DNA of 64,000 bases from Strongylocentrotus purpuratus (taxonomy: Eukaryota; Echinodermata; Echinoidea; Camarodonta; Strongylocentrotidae): NCBI RefSeq assembly GCF_000002235.5, contig NW_022145599.1, forward strand, positions 23,520,879-23,584,878, given 5' to 3'. Position 1 is the first letter of the stretch. Each line of letters begins with the position of its first letter. The notes beneath the pieces are model-generated. The model was not told the DNA's origin. It saw only the letters and a list, made by a program, of their open reading frames with translations, and searched no databases. Of the stretch, positions 53,301 through 61,035 are shown one piece after another. The translations under genes were made by a program, and so were the position numbers.

Positions 53301-56300
53301 GACTGCATTTGTAGAGAATTGTCTAAGCTAGATCATATCAAAATTTGGAAGAAAATTGATCATTGTTTACAGAGATACAGTCAATTTTCCAGAAATATGC
53401 TGACGTCATAATATGCAAATTGAAATTTTGAGTTTGGAGGCCATTATGATGACGTCGTGAGTTAATTGAGGGTCAAATGAGACATGAAATCATACCTCCA
53501 ACTCATAATCTATTTAAATATGAAAGAAATTGGGGGTTATCTATCAATTCTGAAGAGTTAAAATGAATTTTGTATAGGCATGTTTTTGCCCATGTATTGT
53601 GGATACAGATAGCGCAGGTCGGCGCGTGCGTTCAACTTTGACAGCCGCTAATTGCGGTATTACTGGTCGGAAACAGATAAACAAGGTATCAAAATGCTTG
53701 GAAAAATGTAATAAATATGATAACAGAAAAAATTTGGCGATTCTATGTTGCAAAATGCCAGGACGCGCGGAAATGCGCGCGCAAATTTTGAAAATGCTTA
53801 AAATGGCCTGAAACGTATGCAAAATTAATTTAGAACGAATTTGACCATTTTAAAATTTTAATGCGCGCGTACGTGCGCGTCGAGGTGCGCGCGCAGAATT
53901 TTTTGACATTTTTTGTTGACCTTTGACCTGAAGTTGATGTATACCAAATATGGTTGATTTTTGATGACTCGTTATCGAGATATGATAATGACCTGATTTT
54001 TACAAAATGGCGCCTAGATGACGTCACGATGACCTAATGACCTGGAAAAAGTTGATTTAACTTGAAATCATAGGGCTTGATGACTGACAGAAATTTGAAG
54101 GAAATTGACCATGTCGATTTCGAGTGAACGTGTGTACAAAAAAGTGTACGGAAGAAATAAAAATAAATAAAGAATAAAGAATAAATAAAGAAAGAAAGAA
54201 AATTCTAGCGAAATCAATAGGTGATGTGTCGTTGACAGACCACCTAATAATAACATTTCACATCATCTGAAAAGCAGTGAACAGATTTGATTGGCCAAGT
54301 AGGGACTATGATTTTGTCTGCTGTCTGTCATGAATAGCTGTCACAATCTGCTGTTGATATCTGAAGTGGCTATTGTTCGCACGCTAAGAAAAATTAATAC
54401 CTTGACAATTTTTCTTTGGAATAGATATGTGTCATAAGCCAGCACTTTTGTTCTTAAAATCACACCTTTCTCCAGGTAACTGATATTATTATCTATATAA
54501 GGCTTCCAAGCGGTACAATATATCAGTGTATTCAATATCTTTAGTGCAGTACCCGGATGACTGACTGAATATTGTTTCGCATTGCTCAGTCATCCGGGAA
54601 CTTCAACTATTGATATCGATACCATATCGTTATCACACAAAAACAAAGCCATAATCACCAAGGTAAGTCAAATTTGGTTATTTTGCTAGTCAGAATAATA
54701 AAGATAATAATAATAATATTCTATGGCTTTGTTTTCATGTTATACAAGAATATATTGCTCTCGCTAAGACAATATTAGACTCATCTTTGACTCGTCCAAT
54801 ATTGTCATAGCTCGAGCAATATATATTTTGGAATAGATCTGTGTCATAAGCCAGCACTTTTGTTCTTAAAATCATACCTTTCTCCAGGTAACTGTTATTA
54901 TTATCTATATAAGCCATCAAATATTATATAAATATCTAGGTATCAAACTCCCAACAATGGAAACATAGCAGTATTTAGATTGGTTGTCATGTTGGGATAG
55001 AATGCTCTAGCCAAACTTACTTGGGTACTTGCGCTTGAAGGACTTGACTCCAAGGAACTCACTGATCTGCTCCTGGACAAAGTACCACTCTCCAGGATTA
55101 TCCTGTGGCCACTGGTACTCAAACACATTCTCTGCAGGGAATTGGCCCAAACTTTCAAAGCAAGGGAGAAACAAGTAACGTGGGAAATACCACCATTAAA
55201 ATGCAGTGTATAAAGCAGATCTGTCCTTTTGAGTTGATAATACATCACAAATTCTCGCTACCCTAAATAGGTACGAAAATCTCGAAATTCGCGAGACGAG
55301 GTAATTTTCACTCTCTCGGGTCGTCACTACAACTTCCGGTATAGAGTCCCATCCCGCTGGCGCTACCGCCTGTGTTCGCTGTGCAGAGTTTTCACGCACG
55401 CTAAAATTGATGCCAATCAGTGTACTTTGTACAGATTATAATATGCAATGGAAAGCTTCGGGCAGAATTAGTGACTTTAGTACAAAAGGCCGTTAAACTC
55501 TACCGTGAAAGAGAGGGTTGTGATCACGAACGCCTGCACAGGAAGCTGTAATGTCGAAAAGCTATCCCATAATGCAATGCGCGTTTTCAGGATTTTCCCC
55601 GGATCTCGGCAGAATCGCTATTTGGGGTAGCGAGAATTCATGAAGCAAAATGGCTCACAAGAATATCATTGATTCTATGCAGTCATATACAGTATGTATC
55701 TTAACTCGTTTGCTTAAAGTACTACCGTACTAAAAAAAAATCACCCACCTGACTTTGTTCTCCCATTTGTATTAGCTTGGAAAGACCAGGTACATGAAAC
55801 ATATGATACAGCCGATATTTATTTGGAAACAAAATAGTTAAAACCTTCCATGTTGAGCAAGAAGTGAAGTACCACATGCCATTGATAATGGAATATAGCT
55901 CTACACATCGGACAGACAAAAAGAGCATTATGATGGCAGATGGCATTCCTCTATAGTTTAACATGTTTTGAAGTATAAAAAAAAAAAAAGATAAAAGAAA
56001 AAAGGAAACACTTACTCATCCCCACTCTGAACTGTAGGAGTGCTTGTCCTGGACCTCTTGGGACTGGCCTTTGGGCTTTCACATATCAGCTCTCTGACTC
56101 TCTTCACAGGCAGTGGACTTCCCTGAAGACTATCCCTGTAGTCCAGCTCACTGCTCTTGGCTGAAACAAAACTCTCCATGCTGCACTCGTCATAGATCTT
56201 GGGAACCTTGTCGATGTTGCTGTCATCACGATTATTTTTGGTGCCGAGGTCTGCCATGGAGTCCCGAGTGTTCCCATCTTCCAATTCCAGGATCTGGGTA

Positions 56301-57385
56301 TCCATGAACTCTGGTTCCTGTTCCTCTTCAGCATCTTTTGAATCCTTTTCTGCGCTCTCTGCAGCGGCCACATCTGCATCACTCATGACCTCAGCAGCAT
56401 CAACAATTTTATCAGGATCTTGTTTTTCCTGAAGTGGATCATCTTTCTTTGTTTCTTCTTGACTGAATTCTGAGACAAGAGACTTGCTGATTAAGTCAGC
56501 TACTACATTGACTGTGCTGCCCTCTAATGGGATTGATTCTTTGCTGCTTTCTACATTACCAGTTTCTTTTTGATGACTATCCAAATTTCCTTTACTGGAA
56601 GCCAATTCGTCACTAACTTGACCTCCTTCTTCATTGGTCTTGTCCTTATCTGTCTCATGTGTTTGCAATCCAGCTGGAAATTCTGTGAGACCTGCACTTT
56701 CATGTTTGTCACCTGGTTGATCCTCTGGTGTTACAGTGGTTTCTTGTGATGCAACCTCATTGGCATCTCTCACTTTGGGAGATCCAGTGCTTCCCACTTG
56801 CCCATCTCCAGTTGGTTTCTGGTCACCATCTGTTGTGTCCATCTCCTCCTGTTCAAACTCATCTTGGTTGCCATCACCTTGTCTTACAACGTCACCTGGA
56901 GTCTCCTCATCTTTATCGCCTGGAGCTGTTTCTTCTGATTGTCCTTGGCTTGCGAGATCAGTTTTGTTTTCATATGTAGATGATAAATCTGCACCTTGCA
57001 TTACTGAATCATCTCCACAGACTTCCTGGTTACCTGGAGCACTTTGCTCATCCCTTCTCTTTTCTGACCCTTTGGCACTTTCCTCTTTTGGAAGGGGCAG
57101 TACTTCTTGACCTTTAGAAACCTCTCCTGCAGTACCATCTGACTCTCTTGTAACAACTTCCTGTTGTTGAGCTCCTTGATCCTGAGACTCACTCAAAGTT
57201 CCAGGTACACCTGTTCCTTGTCCTGTTGACTGTTCCATAGTCTCCAGTAGACATCCTTTTTCATGAGGTTCCTCAGTCTTACATTGTTCTTCAGGTGCTG
57301 ACTGATCCTGACTGCTGCTTTCTACATCTGGACTCCTCTCACCCGGTGATAGAGCGACATGGGGGAATTCTGGGGTGGAGTCCAT
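40985..57385 (-). CDS. PHF10: PHD finger protein 10 / BAF45a, PBAF complex subunit, 12 coding exons
   Basis: Coding exons in transcript order: 57385-56016, 55151-55021, 52257-52174, 50071-49935, 48886-48758, 47772-47663, 45509-45377, 44933-44511, 43804-43696, 43338-43226, 42135-42060, 41367-40985 (TAG). All junctions are GT/AG and phases agree, giving 1065 codons. Layout: acidic, Ser/Thr/Gln-rich N-terminus (1-440), KR-rich patch then SGDDLG, SAY domain (about 457-700: [57 protein letters not shown]), Gln-rich linker (700-838), tandem PHD fingers (about 843-945: CGLC, CSQC, HPSC, CMECKTC, CDKC, HTFC, CPTC), and a Pro/Gln-rich tail (945-1065). PHF10 is the BAF45a subunit of the PBAF SWI/SNF remodeller; the tandem PHDs read histone H3. 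The ATG at 57385 has A at -3 and G at +4 and lies 8 nt inside an exon, so a 5' UTR exon is expected upstream. Vertebrate PHF10 is about 500 residues. Confidence 0.95.
41368..42059 (-). other. PHF10-like last intron
   Basis: Contains a SINE tail at about 41818-41935 (cgtaatggccgccttgctaa, gtgcgctatataaaaagcca, then (att)n). The rest is AT-rich with no coding signal. Confidence 0.8.
42060..42135 (-). CDS. PHF10: PHF10-like coding exon 11, PHD2 core
   Basis: 76 nt reading [20 protein letters not shown] then TDIPT plus a split Gly. [12 protein letters not shown] is the invariant core of the second PHD. Acceptor tgtgcag, donor gtaaatat. Confidence 0.96.
42220..42720. repeat. Dispersed repeat, copy 1 (relative at 51530-52010)
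   Basis: Shares with 51530-52010 blocks such as tatgaatgttt(g/a)aaatatgaga, aagaaaagaccctc(t/c)tgagtca, attttagt..tatgtg..gga/gaaacaaatggga and ttcagcc(g/a)attt. Both copies lie in PHF10-like introns in the same orientation. Function unknown. Confidence 0.65.
42700..42765. repeat. G run and C run pair
   Basis: tgggggggcttgag is followed 30 bp later by an uninterrupted run of about 18 C, then cctcccctccccc. The two could pair. In a PHF10-like intron. Confidence 0.9.
43226..43338 (-). CDS. PHF10: PHF10-like coding exon 10, PHD1 end and PHD2 start
   Basis: Reads (G)[20 protein letters not shown], then [17 protein letters not shown]. HxxC plus CMEC complete PHD1, and CKTC/SQC begins PHD2, the overlapping arrangement of double-PHD d4/PHF10 proteins. 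Acceptor caccgtag, donor gtaagat. Confidence 0.96.
43450..43580 (+). mobile_element. Worn SINE copy
   Basis: tgatcgagtggttta resembles the A box. ctactctccacccaggtctt and aaatgggtatcggtatgaag match the SINE body at 23345-23400. The B box is lost. Located in the PHF10-like intron 43339-43695. Confidence 0.6.
43696..43804 (-). CDS. PHF10: PHF10-like coding exon 9, first PHD finger part 1
   Basis: Reads [20 protein letters not shown], then [16 protein letters not shown] plus a split Gly. The CxxC and CxxC pairs are the first four zinc ligands of PHD1. Acceptor ccctacag, donor gtatgta. Confidence 0.95.
44233..44292. mobile_element. Short interspersed element with TATAGCGCTTAATAC core, copy 2
   Basis: aataataatattccgcttat, atagcgcttaatacaaatgt, atctaagcgctttacag. 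About 40 bp match copy 1 (12197-12268) with one difference. In a PHF10-like intron. Confidence 0.75.
44511..44933 (-). CDS. PHF10: PHF10-like coding exon 8, Gln-rich linker
   Basis: 141 codons in phase 0. It opens [19 protein letters not shown] and becomes dominated by Gln/Pro from CAG/CTG-type codons (44707-44880), then a Ser/Pro region ending TPPRPYQ. Acceptor ggatag, donor gtataacc. Unlike the flanking exons it has no vertebrate equivalent beyond position; the polyQ tract probably varies in length between alleles. Confidence 0.87.
44707..44880 (-). repeat. PHF10: CAG-type repeat encoding polyglutamine in PHF10-like exon 8
   Basis: Impure CAA/CAG runs interspersed with Pro and His codons; pure Gln runs up to about eight residues. 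Likely length-polymorphic. Confidence 0.9.
45377..45509 (-). CDS. PHF10: PHF10-like coding exon 7, end of SAY domain
   Basis: Reads (Y)[20 protein letters not shown], then an acidic stretch ([15 protein letters not shown]). Acceptor tgtcttag, donor gtaagta. YSPDELRYLPLNTALY in vertebrates. Confidence 0.94.
46578..46840. mobile_element. hAT-like MITE with CAGGGGCGGATC ends and C runs
   Basis: Left end caggggcggatctaggcggt, right end gctaaatccgcccctg: inverted repeats of about 13 bp with mismatches. C runs (46610-46621 and 46793-46804) sit just inside the ends. Same family pattern as 18-294. No clear 8-bp duplication. Confidence 0.65.
46918..47164. repeat. Dispersed repeat, copy 2
   Basis: Second copy of the repeat at 3628-3897, same orientation, with a similar gcccccgtgag/ctcacaggggc hairpin and the same aaaaaattaatttgagccct end. 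Here it is followed by a (TA)n run. Confidence 0.75.
47663..47772 (-). CDS. PHF10: PHF10-like coding exon 6, SAY domain
   Basis: 110 nt reading [20 protein letters not shown] then [16 protein letters not shown], with a Tyr codon split onto the next exon. Acceptor attttcag, donor gtaagtc. YPVALIPGQFQEYY is the vertebrate match. Confidence 0.94.
47773..48757 (-). other. PHF10-like intron
   Basis: AT-rich with a GAGA stretch at 48330-48370 and a short piece (48686-48735) of the dispersed repeat seen at 51780-51815. Otherwise nothing recognised. Confidence 0.8.
48758..48886 (-). CDS. PHF10: PHF10-like coding exon 5, SAY domain
   Basis: 43 codons in phase 0: [38 protein letters not shown] and DLQTM. 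Acceptor ctgatcag, donor gtgagtg. Vertebrate: [35 protein letters not shown]. Confidence 0.94.
49310..49560. repeat. Degenerate tandem repeat of about 62 bp
   Basis: About four units, each with aatataaaaccagtctatc, then ccaaccctaatcc and tagccctaaccc. The cctaaccct words recall telomere repeats, but the period is about 62 bp and the copies are impure. In a PHF10-like intron. Confidence 0.8.
49935..50071 (-). CDS. PHF10: PHF10-like coding exon 4, SAY domain
   Basis: Reads (G)[20 protein letters not shown], then [25 protein letters not shown] in two blocks. Acceptor ctgtgcag, donor gtattaag. LTALRSDEV.DLM is the most recognisable vertebrate PHF10/SAY motif. Confidence 0.94.
50288..50661. mobile_element. 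MITE with TTAAAGGTAAAGA ends
   Basis: A perfect 13-bp terminal inverted repeat (ttaaaggtaaaga at 50288-50300; tctttacctttaa at 50649-50661), extended by tcagtattgg versus ccataactgg. A TA dinucleotide duplication is possible, as for Tc1/mariner-derived MITEs. 374 bp, no frame. Confidence 0.75.
50924..51390 (-). pseudogene. Non-LTR retrotransposon ORF2 fragment (reverse transcriptase C-terminus)
   Basis: In order on the - strand: [56 protein letters not shown], then [12 protein letters not shown] and [12 protein letters not shown]. The YGSEAW and WFGHV-RM motifs are typical of the region after the reverse transcriptase in non-LTR elements. A stop follows NDPKKL and the frame changes once, so it is dead. 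Lies in a PHF10-like intron. Confidence 0.85.
51530..52010. repeat. Dispersed repeat, copy 2, carrying a nested palindrome
   Basis: See 42220-42720 for the shared blocks. This copy contains a 162-bp inverted repeat (51625-51786) that the other copy lacks. Confidence 0.65.
51625..51786. repeat. Near-perfect palindrome with 65-bp arms
   Basis: Left arm 51625-51690 starts tttttacaactttgatggga and ends tttttgtgca. Right arm 51722-51786 is its inverse with about three differences. Spacer is about 31 bp. Confidence 0.92.
52174..52257 (-). CDS. PHF10: PHF10-like coding exon 3, SAY domain
   Basis: 84 nt reading [20 protein letters not shown] then VTEEQVTL, with a Gly split onto the next exon. Acceptor aaatctcag, donor gtaggtg. 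Matches vertebrate DLERRDLSHKEKLYLREL.VITETQCTLG. Confidence 0.93.
52484..52566. repeat. (GAT)n low complexity
   Basis: gatgatgatgatg with interruptions; on the - strand it reads as a His-rich frame, which is not a gene. Confidence 0.95.
52600..52775. repeat. Direct repeat A (pair with 53065-53240)
   Basis: Shares cagctacaacatactcaaa, gatattgctcgc(a/g)aaagac and ttgagaaaaagtcat(c/g)tcccata with the second copy 465 bp downstream. Between them is a tRNA-like sequence on the - strand. Confidence 0.8.
52905..52975 (-). pseudogene. tRNA-like sequence
   Basis: The - strand has an A-box-like tggtatatccg and a good B box ggttcgagtcc with a 5-bp T stem (cctgg/ccggg). The 3' end cgtctcca has no matching 5' acceptor strand, and the anticodon stem does not pair. 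It is therefore a tRNA pseudogene or SINE head rather than a tRNA gene. Confidence 0.5.
53065..53240. repeat. Direct repeat B
   Basis: Second copy of the sequence at 52600-52775 (see there), about 80 percent similar by eye. Confidence 0.8.
53241..54260. mobile_element. Large interspersed element rich in TGACGTCA and GCGCGC
   Basis: About 1 kb with a different base character from its surroundings: gctgacgtcataat, gatgacgtcgtg and atgacgtcacgatgacc; CpG-rich words (atgcgcgcgtacgtgcgcg, ggtgcgcgcgc); tgacctttgacct; then an A-rich aaataaataaag run and gtgatgtgtcgttgacagac. No protein frame. Probably a non-autonomous element; its exact ends are not defined. Confidence 0.5.
54415..54501. repeat. 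Direct repeat C1
   Basis: About 87 bp, ttggaatagatatgtgtcat to atctatataag, repeated at 54827-54914 with three or four differences. The 325 bp between the copies hold inverted repeats. Confidence 0.92.
54552..54598. repeat. Hairpin with perfect 13-bp stem
   Basis: cccggatgactga (54552-54564) and tcagtcatccggg (54586-54598), loop 21 nt. Between direct repeats C1 and C2. Confidence 0.95.
54747..54825. repeat. Inverted repeat, about 30-bp arms
   Basis: atattgctctcgctaagaca and, inverted, tgtcatagctcgagcaatat, each continued by aatatt..gac. Few mismatches. Confidence 0.85.
54827..54914. repeat. Direct repeat C2
   Basis: Second copy of 54415-54501. Confidence 0.92.
55021..55151 (-). CDS. PHF10: PHF10-like coding exon 2, start of SAY domain
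   Basis: Reads (D)[20 protein letters not shown], then [23 protein letters not shown]. Acceptor ctttgaaag after a pyrimidine tract, donor gtaagttt. A closer alternative acceptor (cctgcag, 20 nt further in) would break the phase, so 55151 is chosen. Vertebrate counterpart: DLG..YPAENLIEYKWP. Confidence 0.93.
55251..55638. mobile_element. MITE with ATTCTCGCTACCC ends
   Basis: Left attctcgctaccctaaatag, right ctatttggggtagcgagaat: about 20-bp terminal inverted repeats with one or two mismatches. 388 bp, CpG-richer than the surrounding intron, no frame retained. It is in the first coding intron of the PHF10-like gene, between its exons 1 and 2. Confidence 0.8.
56016..57385 (-). CDS. PHF10: PHF10-like coding exon 1, long acidic extension
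   Basis: Open for 456 codons plus two bases. Start ATG GAC TCC at 57385; the exon begins at 57393 after the acceptor tttgcag. Very rich in Glu, Asp, Gln, Ser and Thr, with no visible domain and probably disordered. It ends with a basic patch ([11 protein letters not shown]) and VQSGD, matching the KRRRMGSGD region just before the SAY domain of vertebrate PHF10. Donor gtaagtg leaves GA, completed to Asp by the next exon. The N-terminal 400 residues have no counterpart in vertebrate PHF10. Confidence 0.88.
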
Positions 57386-59241
57386 CTTCAAATCTGCAAA
57401 GGTAACGAAATGTAGAATGTACTATTTTAAAGAAAAACATGTAACTCTTATCAATTCAACGTTCAATGTTTTTAGAATATCCTGTACAGAATATTTCTTG
57501 CTTGTATTAGGGTGTCTGAACAATTTTTCAATTTTCCCTTTTGGATTTTGTTGTTGACAATATGGTTCGTTGTTTTAATTGTACATCCACATCTGTTCCG
57601 TTTGCCGAATGAATGCACAAACACGTACACACATGCAATCAGAATGCACACACGTCACATATTCAACGCTGGTCAGTATATATTGTGTATGAAGGCTTGC
57701 AACATGGTGAGCATGCTCAGGGTTTGCTTCACACCTGTGAACGCCACATGAGCTACAGAGCGTGAAATACATATAAGCATGTGCAGATTCTATGCCCTGT
57801 CACGCCTCCCCATTTTGCCAATTTAAAAAGTGGGGGGAGGGTATTTTCAAACTGTAATGGCTTGTGATCCCTTGGGGCTAGCAAAAAACAAGCCCATAGA
57901 TAATGTCCTTATGACTGAACCTACTTATCGCTCAGGGGGTCATTTCTCAAAAGTAGGAAATCTCAGAGCTAGGATGGAAACGATGTTTAAATAGCTGTTT
58001 TGAGATTTTGATCAAGATATTTTTAGAGTTCCGAGATGACCTTTTTGGGGGAATATTTAGTAAAACCTGCTCCTTCATATGACACCTCATTTGTTGTGCA
58101 TCGCCTTCAGGATAAAAAAGAAGAAAGGTTTGAATCTCAATTTGGTAATACTAACATTGAGTTTGACCAATTTTGCATGAGCGCGCAATGCATCTGACCT
58201 AGTCTAGACTGCATAGACTAGCGTAGACCGAAAGCTTCAGTCTCTGATATCGACGGTGGTTCCGCTGAGATCTCATATGGCTCCACCGACCGCCTCTATA
58301 CATAGACTGAAGTACGGCCTATGCCGTACTAGTGGAACAAATGGTTCGGTTCGGCAGGACCGCGATGAATGAGATATGCCACAAGATTTTCGTTCTTTAC
58401 ATCCTCAAAAATGCACTTTTGCTGCAATATTACAATAGGCCAATAAAAATATAAAAAATAATAAACAAATATGGCTTTGACTTACAATAGCTTACTCATT
58501 TATATGATTAATCCAAGAAAGTCTCGTAGTCGACATGATTCGTTGTCATCCATCTTGGTTTTAATTAATGAATATTTCTTTTCGAATGTCCATTAGCTAC
58601 GTACGAGTCAACCCAGTGATATATGAATATTCATAAACCCAATACGAAACGAGTGCTCTGATTGGCCATTCGCTCTGCTTTGGTAGGTTGACCCGGAAAT
58701 ATATCGGCCGGGTGATGTCATAGATTACTTTCACGGTTCAGAGAAAAAAATTGGATAAATCATATAGAGTAAAGGAGGGGTAATCGACCAGCTCCAGTTT
58801 TCGGCCGATCCGTTGGATGCATGATAAAATCCCTTTAAAATACATTGTATAATAGCTTAACACATATCCCACACATACCATACCATGCCAGAGTCACTGA
58901 AGAACCACATTTGCAATGGAAAATATATCCTAAAATATCGGCGGTCCCACTACCCAAATCTGAAAAATCGAGTATCTTACGCGTGTCTGTAAGAAATATG
59001 GGTACCATAAAATGAGCTTTATTTCAAGTATTTTTCAGATTTAGAGCCCGATTTTGTGTTAGTCGCAAGCTCAAAAGTATCTCATCGCATGTATTAAATC
59101 AATGCAGCCGAACACCGCGACGCACACACGACATGTCCGTCTAATTCAGATTCCAATTTCCGATCACCGCAGTGCTAGTTTTCAAAGAATCTATGGCAAA
59201 CCGCGACCGCTAGCCGCTGCAAGTGGAAGCAGGTGCGCGTG

Positions 59242-59312
59242 TAACTCCGGGAAGCTCCAACACCGGCGCCGCAGGCGTCGGAGCTTCGGGTGGTTTTGTT
59301 GGTTTCTCGTGG
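59242..59312. repeat. Inverted repeat arm 1 (perfect 71 bp)
   Basis: taactccgggaagctccaac through gtttctcgtgg, GC-rich. Its exact inverse complement is at 59651-59721, 338 bp away. On the - strand it lies inside an 81-codon frame that reads HEKPTKPPEAPTPAAPVLEL. Confidence 0.97.
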
Positions 59313-59650
59313 TTTGCACGAGGTTGAGAAGGCTCTGTTTGTTCGATTCGTGCATATTCAGCGATTTCGAGCGTTCGGCGCTCGATAGCATGAATATTCA
59401 TATTTTCTTCACCACTGCTGCGCATGCGTACGTTCTCATCGCTATTTTGAATCAACGCTGCGACATGGAAGAATCGTTGGTGTAGTACCCCGAATTAACC
59501 TTTTTTTCCCATCGAAGACTTCTTCAAATTATACATTCAAGTGATTGGAGTTGAGCCCCGAGGAGTCGTGCACCCTATGATGTAAAAATTGTAAGTACTC
59601 CCTTTGCAGATTTAACGATAATATCACCCAATCGGCTGTTTTACTAGCCC

Positions 59651-59721
59651 CCACGAGAAACCAACAAAACCACCCGAAGCTCCGACGCCTGCGGCGCCGG
59701 TGTTGGAGCTTCCCGGAGTTA
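59651..59721. repeat. Inverted repeat arm 2 (perfect 71 bp)
   Basis: Exact reverse complement of 59242-59312. On the + strand it reads the same HEKPTKPPEAP peptide. Confidence 0.97.
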
Positions 59722-60224
59722 GTGCGCGTGAAGCACCCGTAATGATCATCATCATCATCATAATGTGAATTATTTACATGAATTTAATGACGATCTGAGA
59801 TTACGGTCGCTAAAAAGTGAAAAGAGAACACGAGTAAGATTACCTTGAATGAATGAAACAAGAAAATATCATTCAATGCAATGCAATCTCTCTCTGCTCT
59901 GGCCATCAACGCGTACGCGTGGGGCTGTACACAAGTTACAACACAGTTGGGAGCGGATCGGCGGCTCACGCTCGGTGCAAAATCATGTCCCGCAGAATTG
60001 CGGGGAATGAATTATTGATCTCCCTATTTGATTATCATTTTCTAATGTTATGATACAATACCTCATAATCTGAATTATATTTACCTTATGAGTTGTATCA
60101 GTTTTCACAGCCAAATGCCCCCGAAAGTGACGCTTTCTCTCAGTTTCTTTTGTTCCCGCAACCCGCTTGTCTCCGATATCCTCTGCGGTAGCTGTAAAAG
60201 AACAATTATAAAAGAAAATATTGG

Positions 60225-60312
60225 GGGAGGGGGATCAAAATGCACCTCCATGGGGGGGGGGGGGGGGGGAGGGGTGGGGGTCAGTCCAAGGAGGGAAGGA
60301 GAGGAGGAGGGG
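60225..60312. repeat. G-rich low complexity
   Basis: Runs of G up to about 18 with ggaggagg words. Frames here are Gly/Glu artefacts. Confidence 0.9.
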
Positions 60313-60429
60313 AATTGATCCGAAAGGGAGGAATATTAAATCAGAAATAAGAATAGAGGGAGGATATTTGTGTATTTTTTACGTAACAATTATACACCAA
60401 TTACCTTAGCTTGGAGAAAAGGGTCAATC

Positions 60430-60570
60430 TGCTTTCTCCTTCTCATTCTTCGTCATTTCTTCTCCTTCTTTTTCTTCTTGGTTTTCTTGTTCTTCTCCTT
60501 CTTCCTCTTCTTCTTCTTCTCATTCTTCTTCTCATTCTTATATTATCCTTTTAATTTGTCCTTCTCTTTC
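60430..60570. repeat. Polypyrimidine (TTCTTC)n
   Basis: ttcttcttctcattcttct type sequence over about 140 bp. Confidence 0.9.
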
Positions 60571-60721
60571 TTCTCCCTTTTGTCATATCAAAGGATTTTC
60601 CTCCCATCGGCATACGACACTTGCCTGAATTTGACCACCTCTCTAAGTCGTTCCATAATGGCAGATCATAAAGATGATGAAAGACTGGATAGGTTCGCCT
60701 TTTACATGCCTTAACTGTTGA

Positions 60722-60870
60722 TTGGTTGATTGATTTTTATTCGCCAAGCTTCCAACATACAACAATATACAATAATAAAAGATCAAACTTAAGTCAACTT
60801 GAACAGGATAACCCACGAAAGCTCGAGAGCTTATTTCCAGTGGGGTCCCCAGTGGGGTTGCACTTAATGA
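60722..60870 (-). mobile_element. 5'-truncated LINE 3' end, - strand
   Basis: On the - strand: gaccccactggaaataagct, ctcgagctttcgtgggttat, cctgttcaagttgacttaag, then gcgaataaaaatcaatcaac as a short-repeat tail. This is the pattern of a CR1-like element 3' UTR. Assigned from the pattern; not verified against a library. Confidence 0.5.
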
Positions 60871-61035
60871 ATCATAAATTACAGTTTAAATCAGCATTGA
60901 TGTTTGAAATAAGTATAAGGTGATTGAAGAAAAAAAATGGAGCCAGTTGAGCATCCATCGAATCCTATCCAATTAGTATTACAAATTAGTGTTACTGATA
61001 CATATTTTCAAGTGTAAATTATCATAGCTCAATAA

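Larger units (their letters stand above)
57394..60860. promoter_or_regulatory. 5' flank and probable 5' UTR intron/promoter of the PHF10-like gene
   Basis: The exon carrying the start codon begins at 57393 after a good acceptor, so the transcript starts further up. The first exon could not be fixed: donor-like sites on the - strand occur near 58484 (attgtaagtc), 58976 (gcgtaagat), 59846 (aaggtaatc) and 60083 (aaggtaaat). A CCAAT-type site (attgg on +, 58661-58665) lies in a CpG-bearing patch. No TATA box was assigned. The 71-bp inverted repeat lies in this region. Confidence 0.35.

Noticed and set aside
56728..57110. 124-codon and 83-codon + strand frames opposite PHF10 exon 1
   Set aside because: Antisense shadows of a codon-biased acidic coding exon.
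59102..59485. 127-codon + strand frame and an 81-codon - strand frame as an independent gene
   Set aside because: Composition is protein-like in part, but no homologue is recognised, no clear splice sites frame it, and it overlaps the perfect inverted repeat; kept only as a remark under the repeat.
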